Origin: Nissolia schottii
Lineage: Eukaryota; Streptophyta; Magnoliopsida; Fabales; Fabaceae
DNA: 64,000 nt
Assembly (NCBI GenBank): GCA_003254905.1
Contig: QANU01066948.1
Span: forward strand, 1-64,000
Reading direction: 5' to 3'
Shown: positions 20,901-32,934 of the stretch, one piece after another
Layout of the letters: each line of letters starts with the position of its first letter
Numbering within the stretch: the first letter of the stretch is position 1
Position numbers and translations under genes: made by a program
Notes under the pieces: generated by a model
The model's input: the letters and a program-made list of their open reading frames with translations, nothing else
Databases searched by the model: none
Told to the model about the DNA's origin: nothing

Positions 20901-23392
20901 CAAATGACAATAATAACAGCAGCCCACAGACAGGTTTGCTCAAAAGAAAACCAATCTACAAGTTTTCTTCGCATTGGCAACACACCTAAACTAGCATTCA
21001 TGTTAGTTGGATTGCATTGAAGGGTGCTGTTTAAAATTTAAAGAGGAAAGGCAATCAAACTCAAAGGCATGATCAGAATGAGCATCCATCATCAAATCGT
21101 TTGAAGCATCCTTGCTTCATAAGTATAGAATGGAACTACATCAAATACAGTATCCATATGAACCCCACAAATGTGCAAGGGAAAAGTCAAAATGTGTAAA
21201 GGAAAAAAAAAAAAATACAAAACGATGATAAGCTTACCTGAGATAACCAAAAGTAAGATACCACAGCAACTCTAAATACAGATCTTTCTTTCCAGACCTC
21301 GTAATACTCTGTACAATAGAGTTATCTCCTTTTACTTTTTCAAGTATCATAGAAGCAAGTTCCTACAAGTATGTTGAAGAAGAATCAGTAATTCAGTACT
21401 TTATTCAAACACCCTAGCAGTAAGTACATAAATTGTTGTTACACATTTGATTTTCAGAAATACCTTGTCAGCATTGCCCTTTAGAAGGGAAAATTCATTT
21501 TCCAGCCAAGCTGCACAGATGGAATGACAGGATTTCTGAATAACTTCAGAAAAAAATACGAATGGATCATCCGTCGCAACAGATCTAATACTGTAGATAC
21601 CCATAACCTGAAAAACAAATTACAATCATTCATAACAATATTTTTAAAATTGTCAAAAAAAAAAATGCTTCAACCTACTTAATCACATTGATTTGCACTT
21701 TTAAGTTAAGAAATCAAACTTTGCAACTGATTTTTATTTTCAAGAAAACATATTAATTTCAGTCTCATAAATAAGTTCAAAGTTTCTTATGCATTGATCC
21801 ATCTATATAAAAGAATAAAGTAATGTACTGAATGAAATGTTTAAGTATTACAGAAACAAATCATTCTTAGATTTTTCTTTTATATAAACATTTTAAAGAA
21901 AGAAATGTATCTCCCACTTTAGACTTGTTCACATAATAAGATAAATTTAGCAACAAAGCATGCTCATCAAAAATAGTCAAAATTCCAGATTGTACTAATG
22001 TAACATAATATATGCACGTAGCATTATGGAAAGGAGAAAATAAAGACAGTGCCTGCCTCTTCCTCAATATTCTGAAATGCAGCCCAAAGCAGCCTTAACT
22101 TTGGACCCTCAGCAACAGCATTTAAACTCAAAGGTCGCTTTGCAGATTGAAGGATGATGTCTCCAGAATAACCTTCATGCTCTAAAGCATTTAGAGAATT
22201 CAAAAGTTTTCCTCTCACCACATTCAATACATACTTCGACTCAAGTTGATTATTTTCTTTCACTGAACTGCAAAAAATGATGAAGGTTCTCAGGTAAATA
22301 AAATAAACTATAATTTTGTCTCCTAATACCAAACAATTTTTTCTTACATGAAAATTATGTAAACAATTCAACCTTGACATCTTTGACATGCTTACCCTTA
22401 CCTACCAGAAACGTCTGAGCTTTCGGGGAACAATTTATCAGAATTGGTCTTCTGATAACTGGTATAAGATTTCTGGACAGGACCTACTCCAGCCATGTAG
22501 GTGAGAAATATACTGGCCATCAAAAGCACCTGATCAGCAAATGGCAGCAAACCAGAGGCTGTTGCTCCATTCAAGTCAACCAAAGCCCCCAAGCCTATGC
22601 ACTTTAAGGAGGTTGCTCGAAGATGACTACTATTTTTCACATCTGTGGCCCTATATAAACTTAGCTCAAATGTATTCCATCCAGAGAAGTGAACTAACTG
22701 ACACAGATTTCTGGAATGCTTTCTGTAACAAGTAAATATTGGAGGGTCACAGACTACCAACTTCGTAATACCAGGTATAAAAAGCATCACATATCACTGC
22801 TGTTTGTGTCAAAGCAGGAAAGTGATGCTTCCTAACTATCAACATAACATTTAAGTAATACAGGGGGAACTAGCAGGCCAGAAATGTTTGTGTTGATTGT
22901 ACTCTCCCACACTTTTCATCACAATTTTCAAAAAAATTACCTTGTTTATTAAATGATTGAAAATAAATAGCCATATAGTAAAAAAATGTTGAATTATCTC
23001 GTTGCATTGACCAACCGGTACCTACCTCTTTCAAATTAAGAACTAATTTGTATGTTTTAAACACAATACTCTCGTGGACCCAACTCTATACACAACATAT
23101 GATTTGCAAAATTACAATGTAATCCTACATATTCTATTCGGCTAGAATGTGTGTAACAGACAAGGGTTCCATATTTCATAAATAGTCAATATTTACTATG
23201 TGCTGATACTCCAGCATTCCTATTCACACGTCTCCTAGTCCTCGGAGTGCAACAGGGAGGAGACAAGAGGCATGAATGAAACCTGAGAACAGTCTTGAAT
23301 TTCGCAGGCTGACACGAGAAGCCTCTTTCTCTAACCGGCCTTCTCTGCAAATGCAGCTTACCACAGAATGGGGAAGCCACGCATCCTGCCAT
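17910..23392 (-). CDS. Multi-exon plant gene of unknown function, 3' part missing
   Basis: Coding exons, 5' to 3': 23392-23197, 22693-22402, 22267-22057, 21607-21464, 21362-21238, 20390-20186, 18193-17910. All joins keep frame (phases 1, 2, 0, 0, 2, 0), giving about 485 codons. Start at MAGCVASPFCGK: the Ser/Arg-rich, acid-poor N-terminus resembles an organelle transit peptide (inference). A hydrophobic stretch around DQVLLMASIFLTYMAG in exon 2 could be a membrane segment. Later conserved-looking blocks are AWLENEFSLLKGNADK, ILEDLVIALADGVASVYLE and WLYHNMDTVVSMYEDRFDL. It resembles a plant-specific uncharacterised family I cannot name. Exon 3 uses a GC donor (GAG|GCAGGC). The last exon ends with an open phase-2 donor (GGATG|GTATGT) and no following exon is found before the transposon-rich DNA. 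Confidence 0.75.
18328..18431 (-). other. Possible cassette or alternative terminal exon of the unknown gene
   Basis: Between the last two coding exons lies a 104-bp segment with a good acceptor (CTGTCTTTAG) and donor (CACT|GTAAGA) and an open frame containing GPVFGPPGEGSQMESV. Its length is not a multiple of three: inclusion puts a TGA three codons into the next exon, and read-through ends at a TAA inside its own donor. It would therefore give a truncated isoform or trigger decay. It could also be a chance ORF. Confidence 0.35.
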
Positions 23393-24134
23393 TGATAAAA
23401 CTTCTTCGCCAACTGTCAGCACATTGTGTAGTTATTACATCCGCATTTGATCAACTGCAAACACTCCCAAACTACGAACATTAAACCGATAGATTTAACG
23501 AAAATGACAAGAATCGCTTGCAAACACCACTAGTTCAAGAAGAAAAACCCAATATGATTCAAATGGTTAACGAAGAATCATTACTCAAAACATACACACG
23601 AGGGGACCAATCACAACTTCACAAGCTTTACATCACTCCAATAACATATGGGCAATCGAATATAGTTATAGATATATGAATACAATATTGCTCAACCAAC
23701 CCAGAAATCCAAACACATAATAAAATTTTATTGAAATGCAGCAGCCCTAAATGAAATTGGATAAGAATTCTATAAAAAAATAACACCAACACACCAACAC
23801 GCAAACAAAGATTCCTGAAGTCAAAAGAGAAAAGAGGGAAAATCTGTTTCCACAAAAAGAAAGAAAAAAAAAATCCATTTGGGCGGAAAAAGCGGATGAA
23901 GGAAAATCTGGTTTATACCATAGCAGAGTTGGTAAAACAGAAAAATCCTCAAAAGCCAAAGAGACGCGAGGAAATATGGGAAGGTGGAGGAGAGAGTGAA
24001 GTGAAGGGAATGAACGCAGTGGTTACTTGTTGGCACATTCACCCAGTGAAACGAAGAGATTGAGGAGGATTGGATTTGTGCGTACCTGATAGGTTTCTTG
24101 GTGTACAGCAAATTAGGGGTGTAGGTTAGGTCCA

Positions 24135-25170
24135 ACTAAACAAAACACCATCCCTTAGCAATTTATAATTGGTTCATTTCTTTAACCTCCTACTCGACTT
24201 GAAAATGACTCAACAAATGATTGAATCAAATCATGTCATTCCAATGAATTAGATATCACATGTAATAAAGTCATAAAAATTTAAAGGAAGAAATGCAATA
24301 ATTGATCTCATGACTTTACATTAGTGTCCACATTAGTCCCTCAATAAAAAAAAGTTTTGGTAGTCCCTAAACATTTTGGTCAGAAGAACTATCTTTACAA
24401 TGTTCAAGAATCACGGAGGGTTTATTTTTTTTAGGGATTATTGTGGGTACCTGTGTAAATTTCATAAACCAATTAGGGCATTCGTTAATTTTCAAATGTA
24501 GCAAATCAAATTTAAGAGATAATTTTTAATACATATTTCAAAACAAATTACATCACATGTTTCAAAACAAATTATATTAATACAAAAGTAACATAATTTT
24601 TTATAACATAAATTATAACCTGAACCTGACCTAAAAAGGATATTGGGTCACACTTAACAACATGAACCCTAACCAAATAAGCCTCAGCCGAGACATCGTG
24701 CTAGACTGAGTCATGAAAACCCCTACAACAAATAGGGAATAGATTCACTCGTCAATTGTTCTTTCCACATGACATGGTGTGACCTATATAAGCAATAACT
24801 AAGGGGCATGTGGTTCACGAAATCATTTTACATTCTCAAGAATAGTTTGTTATGGCTTAAGAACACGAAGTGATGTGTCTAAGGGTTGTTGATCTACTTC
24901 CTCGTCAGTCTGAGCTTCTCCTGGTTAGTAAGATGTCAGAGATGGACCTGTAAGGCACTCTAACGCTCAAGACAGAACACAATTGTGAGGTATCAAGTTT
25001 TAGAGTTGATAGTACACCTTGACTTAGTGACGAGCAATCCTATATGTCATGGCATCAAACTAGGTCTTCTCTGTAGTACTCAGAGGTGGTCAGTTTCAAG
25101 TATCAGCGGATCTTCCCTTCTTCTCCTCTAATCGACGAAATTTTCCATGTTTGAATGTGGGAGCGGTTAT
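24135..25170. other. Intergenic, transposon-like debris
   Basis: No gene seen. A TATA-like 'ctatataagc' near 24786 within transcription-unit-like DNA suggests an old LTR, but no partner was found. The stretch ends at the start of the outer TGTAACA element. Confidence 0.35.
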
Positions 25171-25613
25171 TGTAACATCCCGCTTTTTTCTTACGAAGAA
25201 TTTTGTGTAACACCCTAGCTAGCTCGTCTACGCTTGAGTCGCAAACTTGCTTACTAAGTTGTTATCTGCTTTGGTGGAATTACCGTTAGTCTTATTCATA
25301 ATTTGAAAGTATTGCTTACTTTGAAAATATGGACTTTTTTGAAACTTTAATTCTAATATAGAAACACATAAAATAGGAGCCATAGTAAATAACTAAACAA
25401 TGAGTAAGAAAGGTAGACATTCGAGCGGATATTAGGCTATTGCTCTTAAAAGATTAAATACATAACAAGTAAGTCAAGCAAGTGGTCCTTCACCATTTTC
25501 ATTCATATCTCACAATTTACATAATAATATAGTGCACGTACAAGTACTAGTACTTACAGCTAAGAAGTATAACTAGGGCTAAGGACTGATGGAAGCTACT
25601 CCATTGAGTCCAT

Positions 25614-25961
25614 CTAAACAAACTTAATTCCACAAGTTGGACATCTAGCTATCTCGCTACCTTCTGGCTCATGATCTGTGGCCAGGTCCGTGTTGGTGAC
25701 GTCCTGATCTGGGGAGTCGGTGTTGACATCGTCTGGCTCTTGGGGGTCTTCCTCCTCAGGATCCTCCTCCACGGGGTCACCTTCAGATTCCTCCTCTTCA
25801 GACTCCTCTTCCACAGGGGTAAGGGGGCTCGGGGAACGGAGTGGACTCGGGGGACTCCGAGAGGTCTCTGCTGCACTTTCGAAGGGTCCAACCTCGTGGT
25901 CGTTGGCACGAGCTGCAACTAAAAAGGATGTAGACGAGGAACTCTCTTCCGGGCAACTCAC
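25614..25961 (-). CDS. Acidic ORF in a TGTAACA-family unit
   Basis: 115 codons, Ser/Pro-rich first (SPPSPLRSPSPL) and then very acidic, with Glu/Asp runs such as EEESEEEESEGDPVEEDPEE. It occupies the same place and strand as the RPIW ORFs of the related units at 39 kb, 45 kb and 48 kb, which also end in an acidic tail, but it does not align well with them. It ends in CPTCGIKFV. Function unknown, and it may not be expressed. Confidence 0.4.
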   Translation of the reverse strand: MSCPEESSSSTSFLVAARANDHEVGPFESAAETSRSPPSPLRSPSPLTPVEEESEEEESEGDPVEEDPEEEDPQEPDDVNTDSPDQDVTNTDLATDHEPEGSEIARCPTCGIKFV

Positions 25962-27854
25962 AGTGTCCTTGGCACCATGATAATGGAGTTAGGGTCCACT
26001 TCTACATCTTTTTCAAAGGGCATCATTTCGTTGTGGTCATCTGGCTCCGAGACGGGCGGAGGGGCAAGATTTTCGGTGCTCGGGGGTGCCTCCAACTATA
26101 GTGTTGAGATAGGACCATGCAATGGTCCAAAGTCCACATCACACTCCAGTCGATAAATCCCTGCCATAGTGGGGGTTGGTGTCGCTTTCGTCTCGAGCAA
26201 ATTGCCGGTGCTAATGTCCACCAGCATAGTTAGTTGTACTAACGAGTTTGGGTCTACTGTGTGTGTGTCCATCACTCAATCCTGGAACCATAAAGGAGTG
26301 GGGGATGAGAACACTGCGTTCTCAGTGGGAAACCTTAGTCGTCATAACTTATTTTATACCTAATTATGATTCCGCCACTCAGGGATCTCTAGGTGTTACA
26401 GTTATACTAAATCCCTACTAGTTATACTAAGCCTGAGCAGCTTTACCTATGTTACTAGGTGCTCGGAGGATCTATTCTTCATTATCTACGCCATCTGTCT
26501 GCTAATCTGGTTCCTAACTCAAACATCATTGTACGATTCACATAGCTCTACTACTACGTCAAAATCGTCATCATACAATTCACATAGCTACACTACTACA
26601 TCATTATCCTCTTTGGAAACTCATTTGAAATTCATTTTACTCCCGCGATATAAGGCAAGCCTTAGTAGCGGTTCCGTCCTCGTCCCTTGTAGCTTCGACC
26701 ACACGTTACAACCACACATTACAGCTCGCATCGTGGCAGCCAGGTCACGCTAAACCTGAAGGGTCTCACCTGAAGGGTCTTGACCCCGTAATTCTCACCA
26801 ACCACGACCGGGGTGACCATCAAATAGATGGTGTGGGGGTCAGACCTACGACTTGACCTAAACTAAGACCTTCCCCAAAAGCCGAGCCCTCGGCCCTTCT
26901 AGAGGGGGGTTTTTCCCATCATCATCATCATAGGCACGATTCATATATAAAGATCACAGTTCATCATCATAAAGCAGTTATATCCATTCATCATCTTAAA
27001 GCAACAATTATAACTCATATCATCATATTCATCCTAGCTATTGAAAGGTCATCACCTTACATCCTGACATGCCACACTGCATACTCATAAGCATCTAACA
27101 TTCCTCGTATTGGCAAACATCATTTTATAATTCTACCTTATACTCCACCTAGTCTAAATCATTTAACACACATAATATCATATAACTCATAAGCATATCC
27201 ATATTATTTCTTGAGTAATTACAGAATTGATAACCAATGAAGTTTATAAAATATTCGGTCAAGGTCGCTCAGCAGTGCGCTCAGCGCACTGGGCGTGCAT
27301 CAGGTCTCAGTTCTGTGACTTTTCAGTAAGCTGCATATTTCTTTCTTACCATCATCATAAACACTTTCCTAGGCATCTATCATAACATTTCACATTCTAA
27401 GGGATATAAATTCATGGTTCATAATCATTTCTATCATATTTCTAAACAATTCTTCTATAAGCAACATCATATACCTAGGTTTCCATAATCCAACATATTG
27501 CCAAACAATTCATCAAACCATTATCAAGCCATGAAAATCTAATATAATCTAACATAAAACACATCACAATTATTATTTCAAGCAACTAAACCTAACATAA
27601 TCTAGCACAAAACATGTTACAAGCATCATCAAACATCTTAGAACCACATAGGCAGTGGTTAGGACAGTTTACCCACTTTTTGAGCGTTTTGCAAGTTGCG
27701 AGAAAAGACTCCACGAACCTTGAGGCGATCGTGTTATTTTTCTTGACTCCAACGGCCAAATCGCAGAGCGAACGAATGGAACAGAAATAAATTCAGTAGT
27801 ATAAAAATATGAATTTTGGGGCATTTGGGGATGGCCTTCGGAGGCCTTTACTTC

Positions 27855-27859
<5 letters not shown>

Positions 27860-27886
<27 letters not shown>

Positions 27887-27887
27887 A
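27860..27887. repeat. TG microsatellite
   Basis: About 13 TG dinucleotides following a short AT run, inside the nested unit 25206-28377. Confidence 0.9.
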
Positions 27888-29757
27888 TGCTGAGGCAGTG
27901 CTGTTATGCCGCCTCAGTTAATATATATTATTATATTAATATATTATTATTATATTATTATATTATTATATATAAATATCTTCGCTAAAGGATAACCCTT
28001 AAGGTTTCCTGTCCCGTTCTGATCATGTTTGATCGCGTTTTGTCCCTAATTGTCAGTGTATGGATGCCTTAAAAATATTTCGGACATACCGTTGTAATCT
28101 ACTAATTTTCCTTATTGGTAGTTTAAGTTTTGCCGAGGCATTCCTAAATTTATTTTCATATTAGTGTATTTTTCAGACTCCTTTGAGCCGCAATTAAATT
28201 TTAATAATAACCGAAAATCGACTCGGACCTCACAGGACTTCACGAGATCACAAAATTACTATTTTTAGTTAATATTTTAGGGATTAACGTTAATAATTAA
28301 ATTTTCCAATCTTATTAATTTATTCTTATTTATTTATTTTGCGAAAACTTCGTGAGGAAAAAAATAGGGATGTTACATTTCGCGTAATTAATACATACGA
28401 GCCAATTATCTAGACTGGAAAATTAAATTATAAAATTTAATTCCTCAAAATACCAGTCAAAATAATGGTTTCGTGATCTCACAAAGTTTCGCGAAATCCG
28501 GACCGAATTTCGGTCATCGACGCAATTTAAATACATATTGAAGGTAACCGTAATATACACTTTTATGAAAGAAAAATTGTGAGTACCTTAGATTAAATTA
28601 AATTCCATATTTTAAGTGTTTGCATGATGTGTTTTTATGTTTAGATAATTTTTAAAATATCCGTTAATTTTCCGCGCACGTGGTCATACGCGTACATGAA
28701 TAGTTAATAATCGAACACGACTGAACACGACCGAACACGTAACAATTTTTGAGAGAAAAATCTCCCACCCACCAGCTGCACACACCTTACACGGCCCATA
28801 CCCCCACAAATCATTCTCTTACACCACCTTACCCATGGCCTTACCTGGCACTATTCCCACCTTACCCCTATCATATCACTCTTTATTCATTTTAGTTCAT
28901 TTTCTTCCACAATTACTCCCTCTTGCCACCCCACTCTCATTTTCATCTTCTTCTACCTCATACTTTCTTCCCAAAATCAAAGAAAAACCAAGCCTCAAGG
29001 AAACCACCATTGTCTTAAAGCAAAACTCAAGCATTCTTGCCTATGTTTCCCTAAGCAAAACCCAAACACCACAAGTCCTTTTCATCACATTTTACTCTAA
29101 GAAAAATCACCAAGAAAGACTCATTTTCTTTCCCACAAGAGCCACTCAAACACTAGCTTCTATCTTCAAGGATTATATTTTCGCATCAAAGCTTCTAAGA
29201 CTTCACCTAAGCTCTCAACACTCACCACACCACACATACCTTCACTCACAAGTGGGTAGACTTAGCTCAAAATCACCTCATAGTAGTTGCATGCTTGCTT
29301 AAGTGATTATGTGAAAATATAAATATATTATGTAAAATATGCTTGGATATGTTACATGCATGTGCTTTATGTTGTTTGAAGTTGAATATATATTTTGTGG
29401 TGGCTGGAACCTGTGTTGGAAGTTCTAAGGGTGGTACTTGGGAAAGGGTTTGAGAAAATGAAAAGGAAAGAAAGATATGCAAAGTTGTGACAGTGTTGTT
29501 ACGCCCAGGGTGCTGAGCGGCCTAGGTAGTCTACATTCTAGAACAGTGTTCTATGCCCAGGACGACGAGCGACCTAAGTAGGGGTGCTGAGCTGCCTGAG
29601 CAATTTTTGAAAGAAAAATATTAAGAAAATCTCAGTCCTGTGACTTGCATGGCATCATAAGTCGCTGAGCAGCCCTGCACAGGGCGCTAAGCGTCCTGAA
29701 GCCTTGGGTCACAGTCCCAACTTCTGACAATGGTGGTGGAGCAACTTGCACATCCCC

Positions 29758-31050
29758 TATAACATCCCGATTTCTCCCTTTACAAAGATTCCGCATAATA
29801 AATAGATATATAAATGATATAATGGGATTGGGGTCACAAATCCTAATTTTATTCCTTAAAAACACCAAATAAAGCGGTAGTCCGCAATTTCACGAAAATC
29901 CGCAGACACTGGATTTATCGCCTTTTGCCACCGGAATTTAATCATACATAAAATTGCACAACCCAGGAAACTCTAGGTCACGAAGCGAACCTGAATAGAG
30001 GAATGAATGTTTGTAAAAGTTATCTTAGGCCGCATGCTTCCAACAAACACTTATCCATATGACTTATGTATATGATTATGTTTAATAATAAAGTGCATCA
30101 TCATGAGGACCGAGTTGTCACCAGGTGTTAGGACAACCTTAGATAACTAGAAGTAATCACTTAATGTTTAAAGATCATAATTGAACTCTAGGGAACAAGT
30201 GATTTTCTAAGAAGGTTCCCGCCCCAAGGGTCCGGTGTACCTTACCCTTGGGGCCGGAACCTTCTTAGAACATCACTTGGCAAGTCTACGGATAAGCCCC
30301 TCACCAATCCAACAAGATGGATTGGTCAATAATGTTAATGAAAAGAAAGAAAGAAAGAAAGAAAAGATGAATGTTTATGAGGGTGACATCACACCTAAGC
30401 AATGATGATGAATGATGATGTATGTGTCCACGCCTGGTTGCGTCACAAGGGCCAGCCCCTCGCCATCCCACTAGGTAGATGGTTATCTCTATTGATGGTC
30501 GATAAATGGACCCTAGTTTTCCATTGGTGGTTCGCAACCACTCAAGTTAGAGCACTGCATGGTCGTCATCAATATGGGAGTTAGAAGTAGGTTGTAACCG
30601 GAAGGCCACGGTTACAAAGGTGGAGGAAAAAAATAACAAGAAGTTGCGACCCCGGTCCCCTAGTTTGACCAGAAGCATAAGAGAACCTCAGACCCCCTTC
30701 ATGCATAAGCTATGTGATGTATGACTATATGTATGTAAGTCTGTAAGTACCGTCAAGAGAACGCTCGAGACGGCCTATGTAAACATTGTAAAGTAAGAAT
30801 ATAAAGTTAATAAGCCTGAAGCCCTAGATAATCAAAGACTAGAAATTTCCCGTCACCTAGTAACCTAAATAAAGCTTCTCAGGATTAGGAGGAATGATAA
30901 TAATCAGTAGGAAACTAGTATGTATGAACACGTAGAGATCTCTTGAGTGGTTTGGATCATAACCGAGATAAAAAGGTAAGCCCTAAGCGAAGGTATCCCA
31001 CTGAGGACGAATCGTTAATGTAAATGTAAATGTGAATATTGCATTATTAA
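29758..31050 (+). mobile_element. TGTAACA-family copy with internal deletion, truncated
   Basis: It starts TATAACATCCCGATTTC (TG decayed to TA) and shares 'gcataataaat' with the other copies. After about 30010 it jumps to the block equivalent to 40680-40760 (reverse), so the palindrome-array slot is deleted. It then follows the family order, including the hairpin-prone 'ccgtcaagagaacgctcgag' phrase near 30749 that recurs at 51309. Similarity stops near 31050, before the ORF region and terminal sequence. Confidence 0.7.
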
Positions 31051-32934
31051 TGCTGGTCATACAACTTCACGGAGGTCGAAGAAAGAATGTTTTCTACTTT
31101 CCTTGAGCAGGTAAATCGATAATATGTTGAATTCTGATCAAAATGCAGATTCATAGTGTTATAAAGACGTGTCATAATCTGTAAATTACTGTGTTGTTGC
31201 AAAATGCAGGCTGGCATAGTAAAGAAGAAGCATATCAAGATTTATGGTTTCTAAGTACTAGGCAGTAGTTTGTGGATGTTTTGATATTATAACTTGTAGA
31301 CTACAACTCAATATCAGCATTGTGTTGTATGCTAGTTAAAGGGCCTTTTATGATATATAATTTTTTACATAAATAGGTTCCTTATTCATTGGATTATATG
31401 TATGTTTCCATGACAATCATTTGGAATAAATTTGTCACTCTTCCTCCTTCTGTATGCCTTAGTGTCTATGTTTGATTAGTCGATTCTAGTTTATGGCTCT
31501 AAGATATAAGTGAGGGAGAATCTGAGATATCGATCAACCTAGTTTAATTTTTGAACTTAATAATGATATTCCTTGTGTTTGGTTTCTTCCCATCCCAAAT
31601 TGTTCATGTCAAATTGTTCATTTATCATAAACTAGAATACACATAAAAAAATAGTTTAATTTCATTCTAATTCAGACGAAGAACCGAAGAATAGATGAAA
31701 ATCACAAAATTGTAGCACAAAAATGCTGAATCCAGACTTAAACTATGGAAAAAAATTAAAAGTCACTAACCAGAGAGAGGATTGTGCAGAAAGAGAGAGA
31801 GATTCATGTAAAGAGAGATGTGTGTGAAGAGTTGAATGTAGAGAGAGACTATCACAAAGAGAAAGACGTAGAACGACGCATGAGAAGAGTTGAGTGGCAA
31901 AAAGAGAGGGAGTCACACAGAAGAACTCACAGAGTCTGGCGACAACAATAGTGGCGACAACGGCAACGACTAGGGTTTTCATAGATGTGGATCTGTCATG
32001 GCTTATTAAGTTGGGTTAGAAAGAGTGAGAAATAGAGACTCTGAGAAATAAAGTTAAAAAGAAAAAAAAATAAAGAGAATAAAGTTTTAGTACAAGTGTT
32101 TTTATGGATATTAATTTATTTCTTTGGTCTTATTTAGTGGCTGTTGTATATTGGCCACTAGAGCTTTAGCAAATGCGGGAAATTAGTAACAAATACATAA
32201 TAACCGCTAAATAGGATAATTTTAGTGTAGTGCAACTAAAATATGTACCTAAACTCTCTCAAGTTACAACAGATCAAGTAAACACCAAATTTTAGTTAAC
32301 ACAAGGTTAGAACTATTAGAAACCTGCCAATCACCTAGTCCAGTCAATGACTTAGTCCACTTCTCTTTTTCCCCCTCAAGACCACCCTGAAGTATGTCAG
32401 CTAATTAGGATGGAGAAAAAATGTTTTTATTTATAGAGGACCAAAGGGCGAAAAGGGAAAAAGAAAGTTGTTGCCATTAACTTGATATATATAAATTAAT
32501 GAATATTAAAACTATGATATATGTATGTGCTTCTTTATTGTCAGATCATACTATATATGTGTGTATGTGCGCGTGTAGGCTCGTCCCTTCTCTGACCTCG
32601 TCTATCCCAGACCTCGTCCCTTCAAAAAGGTTTTCAAAGTTTGAAAAATCCAGCACATTGAATGTGGCATTCCGTAGCAATACTTGGAATATGGAGGTCC
32701 CGTTAATTGTTAAACCAAGCCTCTTGCTTTTAATATACGCCAAAATCAAACACACGCTTTCCGCTTCCTTCTCCTTTAAGGCCAAAATTAATAGCCTATT
32801 CGTCCTCCAAAAGTCCAAACCGAAACAAGCCCAAACAGGAGTCCTCTGTCTCTGCATCTTTAATTGTTTCTTTCTCACACACAAAAATTTATAATCTCTG
32901 TGCCTCTTTCCTGGGTTGTCAAGTGTTTGATATC
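31051..32934. other. Upstream region of VAMP72-A
   Basis: No gene seen. The minus-strand 79-codon ORF at 31743-31982 is a translation of GAGA-rich low-complexity DNA. At 32219-32232 the sequence, read on the minus strand, is CACTACACTAAAATT, which resembles an end of a CACTA transposon; no opposite end was found. AT-rich 'gatatatataaatt' near 32483 could be promoter sequence of VAMP72-A. Confidence 0.4.

Larger units (their letters stand above)
25206..28377 (-). mobile_element. TGTAACA-family unit, 3172 bp, nested
   Basis: Plus-strand ends are TGTAACACCCTAGC and AGGGATGTTACA. The flanks are TTTTG (25201-25205) and TTTCG (28378-28382), a 5-bp TSD with one difference explained by CpG decay. 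It contains an acidic ORF (25614-25961, minus), a CGCTCAGCG cluster near 27264-27310, and a TG microsatellite. There is no gag/pol or second LTR, so it is either a solo LTR of a long-LTR retrotransposon or a non-autonomous unit. Confidence 0.85.
25171..29757 (+). mobile_element. Outer TGTAACA-family copy, split by a nested copy
   Basis: It begins TGTAACATCCCGC at 25171, is interrupted at 25205 by the inverted copy 25206-28377, and resumes at 28378. It shares with 49096-52082 the order: terminal region, 'gaacacgac' block (near 28714), 'agtgggtagactt' block (near 29251), then CTGAGCG motifs at 29505-29700. It is broken at 29757 by the start of another copy and is not seen to resume. The 155-codon plus-strand ORF at 28835 lies in the low-complexity part and has no support as a gene. 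Confidence 0.75.

Noticed and set aside
22694-22790. Extension of the second exon of the unknown gene up to the ATG at 22790
   Set aside because: The acceptor at 22695-22694 joins the upstream exon in phase 1, while the longer version does not fit the phase of exon 1.
23821-24135. Phe-rich ORF upstream of the unknown gene
   Set aside because: Looks like UTR or promoter DNA; low complexity and no frame-compatible splice to the coding exons.
25206-28377. DNA transposon because of the inverted TGTAACA ends
   Set aside because: TG...CA ends, 5-bp TSDs and LTR-like promoter phrases fit LTR sequences better, and no transposase is present; the matter is left open in the findings.
28835-29302. 155-codon ORF on the plus strand
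   Set aside because: Ser/Thr/Leu-rich low complexity inside a TGTAACA-family copy, with no relative in the other copies.
31743-31982. 79-codon minus-strand ORF with a signal-peptide-like start
   Set aside because: The body is a translation of GAGA-type repeats; no other support.
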